From Pararhizobium arenae (lineage in GTDB: Bacteria > Pseudomonadota > Alphaproteobacteria > Rhizobiales > Rhizobiaceae), in contig NZ_MOOY01000002.1 in the NCBI RefSeq assembly GCF_001931685.1, positions 434,001 through 498,000 on the forward strand: a DNA stretch of 64,000 nucleotides, given 5' to 3'. Position 1 is the stretch's first letter. Every line of letters begins with the position of its first letter. The notes under the pieces are model-generated. The model searched no databases, was not told the origin of the DNA, and worked only from the letters and a program-made list of their open reading frames with translations. Shown here piece after piece: positions 27,038-34,677 of this stretch. The position numbers and the translations under genes were made by a program.

Positions 27038-27781
27038 TCAGTCCACTTTTGCCCCGCAGAGCATCTCGCGCTTGCCCGCGAAGCCCTTGCGCCGCTCGAC
27101 GGTAAATCCGGCGGCTTGCAGGTTCCGCCGCACGAAACCGGCCGCGGCATAGGTCGCGAACGTGCCGCCAGGGCGCGTATGATCATGGACAAGCTGCATC
27201 AGTTCCGCCGACCACATATCCGGGTTTCGCGAAGGTGCGAACCCATCGAGATACCACGCATCGAACGTTTCTCCGAAACGTCCAATCTGTTCCAGAGCCG
27301 CGCCGCAAACGACCGTGAGCCGCCCATTCGGCGCAAGCTCAAGCGTGACATGCCCGGCCGGGTCGTCCGGCCATGCGGTGCAAAGGGCAAGCCTTTCCCG
27401 CTCGATTTCCGGCCAGTGGGACAGTGCGCGGTCGATGTCCGCGCGTCGCATGGGAAAGCGTTCGAAGGAGACGAAATGCAGCTTGCCGTGAACGCCGGTT
27501 TCCCGAAACTGTCGCCAGGTCTCGCAGAAATTGAGCCCGGTGCCGAAACCGAGTTCGCCGATGGTGAATTCGGCATTGTCAGCAAAACGATCGGGCAGAC
27601 GATTTCCGGCCAGGAAAACATGGCCGCATTCCAGCCGGCCATCCGTGCGGCAATAAAAGTGATCGCCAAATTCCTGCGAATAGGGCATATCGCCTTCATC
27701 CCAGGTCAAGGTCTGGTGATCGGGTGCCGTGCCTGTTTCAGGCGCCGGCGCGGAGTTGTTTTCCAGTAGGCTGTCGGTCAT
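27038..27781 (-). CDS. mnmD: tRNA 5-methylaminomethyl-2-thiouridine methyltransferase, MnmD type
   Basis: A 247-residue SAM-dependent methyltransferase matching the N-terminal domain of MnmC. The SAM loop is GELGFGTGLNF and the family motif WYLDGFAPSRNPDMW is intact; the C-terminus has AAAGFVRRNLQAAGF. It would methylate nm5s2U to mnm5s2U at the tRNA wobble position. ATG at 27781 is preferred over TTG at 27817, though neither has a strong ribosome site. An MnmC-like FAD oxidoreductase gene lies divergent only 39 bases away. Confidence 0.84.
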   Translation of the reverse strand: MTDSLLENNSAPAPETGTAPDHQTLTWDEGDMPYSQEFGDHFYCRTDGRLECGHVFLAGNRLPDRFADNAEFTIGELGFGTGLNFCETWRQFRETGVHGKLHFVSFERFPMRRADIDRALSHWPEIERERLALCTAWPDDPAGHVTLELAPNGRLTVVCGAALEQIGRFGETFDAWYLDGFAPSRNPDMWSAELMQLVHDHTRPGGTFATYAAAGFVRRNLQAAGFTVERRKGFAGKREMLCGAKVD

Positions 27782-27820
27782 TCGCGAAGCGTTAATCCCG
27801 GCAGGCGGGAAGGTCAATCA

Positions 27821-28957
27821 GTGACGGATGTCTTGATCGTCGGTGGCGGCATCATGGGGTTGTGGGCGGCGGTGAAAGCCGTTCGTGCCGGGCTCTTCGT
27901 GCATCTTGTCGAGCGCGAACGGATCGGGGCCGGTGCCAGCGGTGGGCTTGTCGGCGCCCTTATGCCGCATATGCCGGACAGGTGGAACCCGAAGAAGCAG
28001 TTTCAATTCGAAGCGCTGGCGTCGCTTGAGGCGGAAATTGCGCCGCTTGAGGCAGAAACCGGATTGTCCGCAGGCTATCGCCGCAGCGGCCGGATCATGC
28101 CGCTCGGAAAGCCGCATCTTCGCACCATCGCCTTGCGTCACGAGCAGGAGGCGGTGACCAATTGGCATCAAAGCGGGTCCACCTTCCTCTGGAACGTCCA
28201 AGACAGTCCGGATGTCATCGGGTGGCCTGCCGCTGAGGCCTGTGAGCACGGGGTCGTGCTCGATACGTTGGCAGCACGGGTTTTTCCCCGGTCGTTTCTC
28301 AACCTTCTGAAGACTTGGCTGGAGCGACAACACGATATCATTGTGGAGGAAGGAACTGGCGTCGACCGGCTTGAGCTGGGCTGTGGTCGTGCCACGCTGT
28401 CCGATGGTCGTGTGATAACGTTCGACCACTGCATTCTCGCAAACGGCGTCGATCTGTTTAAGACGACGGATTGTGTGACGACGTCCGGTCTGGCGACGCC
28501 GCCACTGGGCGTTCCGGTCAAGGGGCAGGCGGCTCTGCTTGACGCAGGTATCGATCCCGCTCTGCCGGTCGTCTTCCAGGATGGTCTGTACATCATCCCG
28601 CATGAAGGCGGTCGGGTTGCGATCGGTAGTACCAGCGAGGATAAATTTGACGAGCCTCTCTCGACGGATGCCCAACTGGATGTCTTGATTGAGCGTGCCC
28701 GCGCCTTTGCGCCCTGTCTTCGGGATGCACCCGTCATCCAGCGCTGGGCTGGGCTTCGCCCGAAGGCGATCGGCCGAGATCCCATCGCCGGCCGCCACCC
28801 CGACCATAAAAGCCTGCATCTTCTGGGTGGAGGGTTCAAGATCAGTTTCGGGATTGCGCATCGGCTGGCGGAGGCTGTTATCGATCGCATATCAGGGAAA
28901 GCTGCGGCCCTTCCGCCATCGTTCGAGCTTGCGCATCATTTCGCCTTGAGGCGCTGA
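27821..28957 (+). CDS. FAD-dependent oxidoreductase resembling the MnmC C-terminal domain
   Basis: A 378-residue DAO-family flavoprotein. The N-terminal FAD motif is VLIVGGGIMGLWAA, followed by GAGASGGLVGALMPHMPDRW, which resembles the GA-SGN-GA-P region of MnmC. The C-terminus LHLLGGGFKISFGIAHRLAE is a typical second FAD-contact region. It may be the cmnm5s2U to nm5s2U tRNA oxidase partner of MnmD, encoded separately, or a general D-amino acid/glycine oxidase. It starts with GTG and its start is 39 bases from that of mnmD, so they share a control region. Confidence 0.8.
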   Translation: MTDVLIVGGGIMGLWAAVKAVRAGLFVHLVERERIGAGASGGLVGALMPHMPDRWNPKKQFQFEALASLEAEIAPLEAETGLSAGYRRSGRIMPLGKPHLRTIALRHEQEAVTNWHQSGSTFLWNVQDSPDVIGWPAAEACEHGVVLDTLAARVFPRSFLNLLKTWLERQHDIIVEEGTGVDRLELGCGRATLSDGRVITFDHCILANGVDLFKTTDCVTTSGLATPPLGVPVKGQAALLDAGIDPALPVVFQDGLYIIPHEGGRVAIGSTSEDKFDEPLSTDAQLDVLIERARAFAPCLRDAPVIQRWAGLRPKAIGRDPIAGRHPDHKSLHLLGGGFKISFGIAHRLAEAVIDRISGKAAALPPSFELAHHFALRR

Positions 28958-28967
28958 CAACGAGAAA

Positions 28968-28985
28968 CCCCGCTCGAAAGCGGGG
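28968..28985. terminator. Hairpin between convergent genes
   Basis: A 7-bp GC stem (CCCCGCT / AGCGGGG) with a CGAA tetraloop lies between the FAD oxidoreductase and the convergent PRC-barrel gene. On the minus strand it is followed by TTTCTCG, on the plus strand by CCCAATTTCC. It probably ends one or both transcripts. Confidence 0.7.
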
Positions 28986-29008
28986 CCCAATTTCCTCTTC
29001 CTAAACGG

Positions 29009-29410
29009 TTACATCCAGTACGGAGGAACGCCGTAATAATCGTAGACACGGCGACCGTTTTCCTTGTTCCAGTCGTAGTCCTCGTCGCCCTGGTACTTGG
29101 GTGCGTTCTCGACCTGTTCGCGCGTCACGTCCGTGCGGTACCCGCCGAGGTTCTCGTCGTAGGACAGCTTTGCCCACGGCAACGGGTAATGGTCTTCACC
29201 AAGGCCGAGGAAGCCGCCGAAGGCGAGAACGGCATAGGATACGCGGCCGGATCGCTTCTCGATGATAACGCGTTCGATGGAGCCGATATGTTTGCCATCG
29301 GCGCCGTAGACCCGAGTGCCTTCCACCTTGTCGCTTGCGATCAGGTCATGGGTCTCGCGGATCGTCGCATCCTTGCGGCCATCGCCAAATTCCGAGCTTT
29401 GATAGGTCAT
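29009..29410 (-). CDS. PRC-barrel domain protein
   Basis: A 133-residue protein with one PRC-barrel domain (about residues 20-95: DKVEGTRVYGADGKHIGSIERVIIEKRSGRVSYAVLAFGGFLGLGEDHYPLPWAKLSY). Such stand-alone proteins are common and stress-associated in rhizobia; their function is unknown. No signal peptide is present. It is monocistronic, convergent with the FAD oxidoreductase gene. The ATG at 29410 follows GGGAGAAAC. Confidence 0.85.
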   Translation of the reverse strand: MTYQSSEFGDGRKDATIRETHDLIASDKVEGTRVYGADGKHIGSIERVIIEKRSGRVSYAVLAFGGFLGLGEDHYPLPWAKLSYDENLGGYRTDVTREQVENAPKYQGDEDYDWNKENGRRVYDYYGVPPYWM

Positions 29411-29612
29411 GATGTTTCTCCCTTTTTCATAGTCCGAAAGAAAAACGACCCAATCTGCGAATGGTTCCGACCAAACTGCCCGCTCTTTTCGCGGAACTCG
29501 TCAAAGAACTCGTAACTTACGCGCGTGATACGACCTCATACTGCCGTCTTTGTCGTCCTGTCACGAACATCGTCTATTGGCTGAAGCAGAAATCCGAATC
29601 AAGGAACTGCAG

Positions 29613-30401
29613 ATGCGGTACGCGATCTATTACACGCCTTCGATACACGATCCGCTCTCCGTGGCTGCTGCGAGTTGGCTGGGGCGGAATGTCTATTCGG
29701 GCGAGGCGATCGAGCCGCCGTCGATTCCCGGCTTTAGCCTGCAAGAGATTGCATTCCATACGGCCATTCCCCGTCGTTACGGCTTTCATGGAGCGATCAA
29801 GGCGCCGTTCAGGCTGAACCCGGATGAAACCGAGGCGAGCCTGCTCAAGTTCATGATGCAGTTTGCAAGCGCTGCGACGCCTTTTGAAATTCCGCGGCTG
29901 GAAGTCGCCCGGCTGGGTAACTTTTATGGCCTGATGCCGTCGGTGGAATGCGCGGAGATGAACTATCTCGCGGCCTCCGTGGTGGAGGCTTTCGATCGCT
30001 TCCGGGCGCCGCTTTCGGAAGCCGAGATCGAGCGCGATTCCGACTCACTGACCGCACCGCAGTTTGCCAACCTCTATCGGTGGGGTTGCCCCTATGTGAT
30101 GGACGAGTTCCGTTTTCACATGATGCTGACGGGCGCTCTCAACCCGAGCGTGAGGCCGCGATTCGAAGCCGCACTGCGCGACTATTTCGAGCCGTTCCTG
30201 ATCGAGCCGGTGAAGGTATCCAGCCTCGCGCTCTTTATCGAACCCGAGCCGGGCGCGCCGCTGCGCGTGCATTCCCAGCATCCGCTGGGTAAGCTTTCAG
30301 CGCATCAGCTTGCGGCCCGCCGCAGCGCGCAGCCGGGTGCTGCGCCTCAGATCGCCGCCGAACATCTGGCCGCACGGACGGTGCGCCTCCAGGCACGCTG
30401 A
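29613..30401 (+). CDS. DUF1045 protein, 2H-phosphoesterase-like
   Basis: A 262-residue protein of the DUF1045 family, also found in phosphonate gene clusters. Two histidine motifs are placed as in 2H phosphoesterases: H59 in RYGFHGAIKAPF and H169 in FRFHMMLTGAL. The frame extends upstream, but ATG at 29613 has AAGGA 7 bases before it. It lies directly upstream of the allantoin genes, 99 bases before puuE, and may be co-transcribed. The role in purine or phosphonate metabolism is not known. Confidence 0.8.
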   Translation: MRYAIYYTPSIHDPLSVAAASWLGRNVYSGEAIEPPSIPGFSLQEIAFHTAIPRRYGFHGAIKAPFRLNPDETEASLLKFMMQFASAATPFEIPRLEVARLGNFYGLMPSVECAEMNYLAASVVEAFDRFRAPLSEAEIERDSDSLTAPQFANLYRWGCPYVMDEFRFHMMLTGALNPSVRPRFEAALRDYFEPFLIEPVKVSSLALFIEPEPGAPLRVHSQHPLGKLSAHQLAARRSAQPGAAPQIAAEHLAARTVRLQAR

Positions 30402-30500
30402 GGCCTATCGGCCGCCGGCCGACAGGCGGTTGAAAAACCATAATTTCATCTCGACTTTCCGGTTTCGGGTGCTACCGTCCCGGTGAAATCGAAGGGTGAA

Positions 30501-31433
30501 ATGATGGTTGAAAAAGCTTATCCGCGCGATCTCGTCGGCTATGGACGCAATCCTCCCAAGGTGCGCTGGCCGGGCGACGCAAATATCGCCGTGCAGTTCG
30601 TGGTGAACTACGAAGAGGGCGGCGAAAGCTGCATTCTGGATGGCGAAAAGGGTTCCGAGTCGCTGCTGTCGGAGATCGTCGGCGCACAGTCCTGGCCGGG
30701 GCAGCGCAACCTCAACATGGAATCGATCTACGAATATGGCTCGCGTGCCGGCTTCTGGCGGCTGTGGCGCCTGTTTACGAGCCGCAACGTCGATGTCACC
30801 GTCTATGGCGTGACGCTCGCCATGGCCCGCAACCCCGAAGCCGTCGCCGCCATGAAGGAAGCCGGCTGGGAAATCGCCAGCCACGGTTATCGCTGGCTGG
30901 AATACAAGGATTTTCCGGAAGAGGAAGAGCGCAAGCATATTCTCGAGGCCGTGCGGCTGCACAAGGAGCTGACGGGATCGCACCCGCTCGGCATGTATCA
31001 GGGCAAGCCTTCGGACAACACGCTGAAGCTGGTGCTGGAGGAGGGTGGCTTCCTCTATTCGAGCGACAGCTATGCCGACGAACTACCCTATTGGGTGCCG
31101 GGCCTCACACCGGAAAAACCGCACCTGATCATTCCCTATACGCTCGACGCCAATGACATGCGCTTTGCCACGCCGCAGGGTTTCAACGCCGGCGACCAGT
31201 TCTTCACCTATCTCAAGGACACGTTCGATGTACTCTACGCGGAAGGTGCCGAAGGCAGCCCGAAGATGATGAATGTCGGCCTGCACTGCCGTCTCGTCGG
31301 CCGTCCGGGCCGCGCGGCGGCTCTCGCCCGTTTCGTCGATTACGTGCTGGGGCATGAGAAGGTCTGGATACCCAAGCGCATCGATATCGCTCGCCATTGG
31401 TATGAGCACCACAAGCCGGAGGGAGCGCTCTGA
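30501..31433 (+). CDS. puuE: Allantoinase PuuE, polysaccharide-deacetylase family
   Basis: A 310-residue cytoplasmic allantoinase that hydrolyses allantoin to allantoate. It belongs to the NodB/polysaccharide deacetylase fold, unlike the amidohydrolase AllB. Characteristic stretches are RDLVGYGRNPP, VNYEEGGES, SIYEYGSRAGFWRLWRLF, EIASHGYRW and YSSDSYADELPYW. AAGGGTGA lies just before ATG 30501. Its stop overlaps the uraD start (TGATG), the first of a tightly packed series puuE-uraD-allA-uraH. Confidence 0.9.
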   Translation: MMVEKAYPRDLVGYGRNPPKVRWPGDANIAVQFVVNYEEGGESCILDGEKGSESLLSEIVGAQSWPGQRNLNMESIYEYGSRAGFWRLWRLFTSRNVDVTVYGVTLAMARNPEAVAAMKEAGWEIASHGYRWLEYKDFPEEEERKHILEAVRLHKELTGSHPLGMYQGKPSDNTLKLVLEEGGFLYSSDSYADELPYWVPGLTPEKPHLIIPYTLDANDMRFATPQGFNAGDQFFTYLKDTFDVLYAEGAEGSPKMMNVGLHCRLVGRPGRAAALARFVDYVLGHEKVWIPKRIDIARHWYEHHKPEGAL

Positions 31434-31936
31434 TGTCTGGCAAACAGGATTTCGTATCCCGCTTCGGCGGCATCTTCGAGCATTCCCCCTGGGTCGCGGA
31501 GCGTGCCTATGATGCACGGCCCGACATGCCGATCACGGCAGAGGACGTGCATGCCGGCATGGTCGTCGCCTTCCGCAACGCAACGGAGACGGAACGGCTG
31601 GACGTTTTACGCGCCCATCCCGATCTTGCCGGCAAGCTGGCCGTTGCGGGTGAGTTGACGGAAGATTCGAAGGCCGAGCAGGCATCCGCCGGTCTTGATC
31701 GCCTGAGCGCTGCCGAGCACGCGCGTTTTACCGAACTCAATGCTGCCTATATGGAAAAATTCGGTTTCCCCTTCATCATCGCCGTGAAGGGGCTGACAAA
31801 GGACGATATTCTCGAAGCCTTCCAAAGCCGCGTCGGCAATACGCCGCATCAGGAGTTTGAAACGGCAGCTGCGCAGGTCGAGAAGATTGCCTGGCTGCGC
31901 CTGCAGAGTTTGTTGCCCGGAGCGCAGAATGCCTGA
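31433..31936 (+). CDS. uraD: OHCU decarboxylase
   Basis: A 167-residue 2-oxo-4-hydroxy-4-carboxy-5-ureidoimidazoline decarboxylase, the step that yields S-allantoin after urate oxidation and 5-hydroxyisourate hydrolysis. The family motifs LRAHPDLAGKL (with the catalytic His) and EKFGFPFIIAVKG are present. Both ends overlap neighbours: ATG shares bases with the puuE stop and its 3' end overlaps allA by 8 bases, indicating translational coupling. Confidence 0.9.
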   Translation: MSGKQDFVSRFGGIFEHSPWVAERAYDARPDMPITAEDVHAGMVVAFRNATETERLDVLRAHPDLAGKLAVAGELTEDSKAEQASAGLDRLSAAEHARFTELNAAYMEKFGFPFIIAVKGLTKDDILEAFQSRVGNTPHQEFETAAAQVEKIAWLRLQSLLPGAQNA

Positions 31937-32432
31937 GCCTTCGCAGGTTCTGTCGATCGAACCTTTGACATCAGCCGCCTTCGCACCCTTTGGTACCGTG
32001 ATAGACGCCGATCCATCGAAGATGCGGCTGATCAATGGGGGCACGACAGAGCGGTTTCATGCGCTTGGCCGCGTGGATGTTACGGGCGAAGGCGCTTCCG
32101 TGATCATCAACCTCTTTCGTGGCCAGCCGCGCAGTTTCCCCTATGTCATTGAGATGATGGAGCGGCACCCGCTCGGCTCGCAGAGCTTTTCGCCGATTGG
32201 CGGAGGCCCGTGGCTTGCCGCCGTTGCGCCGGACGAGAACGGCAAGCCCGGCAAGCCGCGCGTGTTCCGCGCCAGCGGATCGCAGGGCGTGAACTACGGC
32301 CGCAATGTCTGGCACCATCCGTTGATTTCTGTTGGTTCGGTCAGCGACTTCCTCGTCGTCGATCGCGAAGGACCCGGCAACAATCTGGAAGAGTTTTTCT
32401 TCGAACATCCCTATGTTATCGAAAGCCCTTGA
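31929..32432 (+). CDS. allA: Ureidoglycolate lyase
   Basis: A 167-residue ureidoglycolate lyase that releases glyoxylate and urea from ureidoglycolate. Typical stretches are PLTSAAFAPFGTVID, EMMERHPLGSQSFSPIGG and NVWHHPLISVG. The longer open frame upstream overlaps uraD; ATG at 31929 gives the usual length and an 8-base overlap. Its substrate would come from allantoicase, whose gene is not in the window. Confidence 0.9.
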   Translation: MPEPSQVLSIEPLTSAAFAPFGTVIDADPSKMRLINGGTTERFHALGRVDVTGEGASVIINLFRGQPRSFPYVIEMMERHPLGSQSFSPIGGGPWLAAVAPDENGKPGKPRVFRASGSQGVNYGRNVWHHPLISVGSVSDFLVVDREGPGNNLEEFFFEHPYVIESP

Positions 32433-32453
32433 GGGCTGCGACGGAGACCATTC

Positions 32454-32816
32454 ATGAGCAAGACCGGCCGTCTCACCACCCATGTCCTCGACACAGCCCT
32501 CGGCAAACCCGCGCGGGGGCTGAAGATCGATCTCTACCGCATCGATGGCGAAGCGAAGGCGCTGCTGCGCAATGTCTCGACCAACAGCGACGGTCGTGTC
32601 GATGGCCCGATGCTGGAAGGCGAGGCTTTTGTCGCAGGCACCTACGAACTGCTCTTCTACGCCGGTGATTATCTGCGTGGTACCGGAGCGGCGCTGCCGG
32701 AGCCGGCCTTTCTCGACCTGATCCCGCTGCGCTTCGGCATCGCCGATGCCGGCAGCCACTACCACGTGCCGCTGCTGCTTTCGCCTTTCAGCTACTCGAC
32801 TTATCGGGGTAGCTGA
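32454..32816 (+). CDS. uraH: 5-Hydroxyisourate hydrolase
   Basis: A 120-residue transthyretin-related protein that hydrolyses 5-hydroxyisourate, the product of urate oxidation by PuuD. The N-terminal [16 protein letters not shown] and the C-terminal signature YSTYRGS distinguish the enzyme from true transthyretin. No signal peptide, so cytoplasmic. It ends the plus-strand purine series, 21 bases after allA. Confidence 0.93.
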   Translation: MSKTGRLTTHVLDTALGKPARGLKIDLYRIDGEAKALLRNVSTNSDGRVDGPMLEGEAFVAGTYELLFYAGDYLRGTGAALPEPAFLDLIPLRFGIADAGSHYHVPLLLSPFSYSTYRGS

Positions 32817-32824
32817 TCAGATTC

Positions 32825-32862
32825 TTGACATCGGGCGAGACTTGTACGATTTATTGTACAAG
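32825..32862 (+). promoter_or_regulatory. yefM-yoeB promoter with embedded operator
   Basis: A consensus -35 TTGACA (32825-32830) is followed by an inverted repeat, CTTGTAC (32841-32847) and GTACAAG (32856-32862), whose 8-base spacer GATTTATT holds the probable -10. Overlapping TGTACA-type cores match the E. coli YefM operator. Binding by YefM or the YefM-YoeB complex would block the -10 directly. Confidence 0.75.
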
Positions 32863-32880
32863 TTTCTTTCGGAGGTGCTC

Positions 32881-33135
32881 ATGCGTACCGTGATGTTTTC
32901 CAAGGCTCGCGAAGAGCTTGCAGGCCTTCTTGACGAAGTGAGCCAGGATCGTGTGGCGGTCGAGATCGTCCGCCGCAACAAGCCGTCAGCCATCCTGATC
33001 GACAAGGATGAGTACGAGGGCATGCTGGAAACGCTGCACCTCATGTCTTCACCGGCGAATGCGAAGCGTCTGATGCAGGCCATTGAAGACGTTAATGCCG
33101 GCAAAGTCGAATTTCACGACCTGATCGACCCTTAA
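32881..33135 (+). CDS. yefM: YefM antitoxin
   Basis: An 84-residue Phd/YefM antitoxin. The N-terminal dimerisation and DNA-binding part reads RTVMFSKAREELAGLLDEVSQD, followed by NKPSAILIDKDEYEGMLETLHLM, then a C-terminal toxin-binding segment. GGAGG lies 6 bases before the ATG. The yoeB toxin starts 18 bases after the stop. Autoregulation through the dyad at 32841-32862 is expected. Confidence 0.9.
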   Translation: MRTVMFSKAREELAGLLDEVSQDRVAVEIVRRNKPSAILIDKDEYEGMLETLHLMSSPANAKRLMQAIEDVNAGKVEFHDLIDP

Positions 33136-33153
33136 TAATTCTAGGGAGATCGA

Positions 33154-33438
33154 ATGGTCGGAACGGCTGCGACACGTTTGGGCTGGGAGCCGGAGGCCTG
33201 GAAAGAGTATCTTTACTGGCAGCAGGCCGATCCAAAAATGGTCGAGCGCATCAACGAGTTGATAAGGGATGCCTTAAGACATCCCTTCGAAGGCATAGGC
33301 AAGCCGGAACCTCTGCGAAACCAACTCAAAGGCCAATGGTCGCGGCGCATTACGCAGGAGCATCGGCTGGTTTATCGCGTCGAAGGAAATGATGAGAACA
33401 GGACGCTCATCATTCTCCAATGCCGTTTCCACTACTGA
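33154..33438 (+). CDS. yoeB: YoeB ribosome-dependent mRNA interferase toxin
   Basis: A 94-residue RelE-superfamily toxin. It matches YoeB along its length: AWKEYLYWQQADP, PFEGIGKPEPL, WSRRITQEHRLVYRV and the terminal CRFHY, including the catalytic Arg and His residues. It cleaves translated mRNA at the ribosomal A site when freed from YefM. It ends exactly one base before the convergent lldD stop. The sequence looks intact. Confidence 0.92.
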   Translation: MVGTAATRLGWEPEAWKEYLYWQQADPKMVERINELIRDALRHPFEGIGKPEPLRNQLKGQWSRRITQEHRLVYRVEGNDENRTLIILQCRFHY

Positions 33439-34575
33439 TCATTCCGCAATCACGCTGCCATCGATGTCGCGGATATCGCGTTTGCCGCAAAGGGCCATGG
33501 TGATATCCAGTTCCTTGCGGATGATGTCGAGCGCCTTGGTGACGCCCGCCTTGCCGCCCGCGCCGAGGCCGTAGAGGAAGGGGCGGCCGATATAGGTTCC
33601 CTTGGCGCCGAGCGCGACCGCCTTTAGCACGTCCTGGCCCGAGCGGATGCCGCCGTCGAGGTGGATTTCAATCCTGTCACCGACGGCATCGACGATTTTC
33701 GGCAGCATGCTGATCGAGGAGGGAGCTCCGTCAAGCTGGCGCCCGCCGTGGTTGGAAACGATGATCGCATCGGCACCGGTGCGCGCCGCCATCTGGGCGT
33801 CCTCGACATCGAGAATGCCTTTCAGAATCAGCGGGCCGCCCCACATGTCCTTTATCCAGGCAACATGATCCCAGGAAAGTTGAGGATCGAACTGTTCGGC
33901 TGTCCACACGGAGAGCGAAGAGAGGTCGGACACATTCTTGGCATGACCGACGATGTTGCCAAAACTGCGGCGCTTAGTGCCCAGCATCTGCATGCACCAG
34001 AGCGGGCGTGTTGCCATCTGCCAGATATGTTTCGGGGTGAATTTCGGGGGCGCCGAGAGGCCGTTGCGCACGTCCTTGTGGCGCTGGCCAAGAATCTGCA
34101 AATCCAGTGTCAGCACCAGCGCGGAGCATTTCGCGGCCTTGGCGCGGTCGATCAGGTTCTTCACGAAATCCCGGTCGCGCATCACGTAGAGCTGAAACCA
34201 GAAGGGCTTTTTCGTCACCGAGGCGACGTCTTCGATGGAGCAGATGCTCATGGTCGAGAGCGTGAAGGGAACGCCGAACTCTTCCGCGGCCTGCGCCGCC
34301 AACATCTCGCCATCGGCATGCTGCATGCCCGTCAGGCCGGTCGGCGCGAGCGCGACAGGCATAGAGACGTTCTGTCCGATCATCGTCGATTCCAGCGAGC
34401 GGTTGGTCATATCGACCAGCACGCGTTGGCGCAGCTTTACCTTTTGGAAATCGTCCTCGTTCGCCCGGTAGGTGCTCTCGGTCCATGCCCCGCTATCCGC
34501 ATAGTCGAAGAACATTTTCGGGACCCGACGCTTGGCGAGGGCTTTGAGATCGGCGATTTCGAGCGGTGTGGACAT
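33439..34575 (-). CDS. lldD: FMN-dependent alpha-hydroxy-acid dehydrogenase, probably L-lactate dehydrogenase
   Basis: A 378-residue FMN enzyme of the lactate/glycolate oxidase family. The active-site motif SNHGGRQLDG is intact, with FDYADSGAWTESTY and LAPTGLTGMQHADGE in the N-terminal part and LDGGIRSGQDVLKA near the C-terminus. It oxidises L-lactate to pyruvate at the membrane, or a related 2-hydroxy acid. Its place inside the purine region raises the possibility of a glycolate or ureidoglycolate-like substrate, but the sequence favours lactate. AGAGG lies 8 bases upstream of ATG. Confidence 0.85.
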   Translation of the reverse strand: MSTPLEIADLKALAKRRVPKMFFDYADSGAWTESTYRANEDDFQKVKLRQRVLVDMTNRSLESTMIGQNVSMPVALAPTGLTGMQHADGEMLAAQAAEEFGVPFTLSTMSICSIEDVASVTKKPFWFQLYVMRDRDFVKNLIDRAKAAKCSALVLTLDLQILGQRHKDVRNGLSAPPKFTPKHIWQMATRPLWCMQMLGTKRRSFGNIVGHAKNVSDLSSLSVWTAEQFDPQLSWDHVAWIKDMWGGPLILKGILDVEDAQMAARTGADAIIVSNHGGRQLDGAPSSISMLPKIVDAVGDRIEIHLDGGIRSGQDVLKAVALGAKGTYIGRPFLYGLGAGGKAGVTKALDIIRKELDITMALCGKRDIRDIDGSVIAE

Positions 34576-34645
34576 GGCAAAACCTCTGGACGTCTTGCCT
34601 CCGCAATATCACGTCCGGGTTCTGCTTGTTAAGGGTGAAGAGTAA

Positions 34646-34670
34646 AAGAGGTAAAATAATTTTACCTCTT
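34646..34670. promoter_or_regulatory. Perfect 12-bp-arm palindrome between guaD and lldD
   Basis: AAGAGGTAAAAT and ATTTTACCTCTT flank a single central A. It lies 8 bases beyond the guaD stop and 70 bases before the lldD ATG, both minus strand. The AT-rich core and short spacer suit a dimeric repressor of lldD better than a terminator, although on the minus strand TTTTAC follows and could allow some termination. The regulator is unknown. Confidence 0.6.
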
Positions 34671-34677
34671 CGTGTAT

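Noticed and set aside
29461-29817. Small plus-strand frame before the DUF1045 gene
   Set aside because: Overlaps the DUF1045 gene in another frame; Arg/Ser-rich shadow translation.
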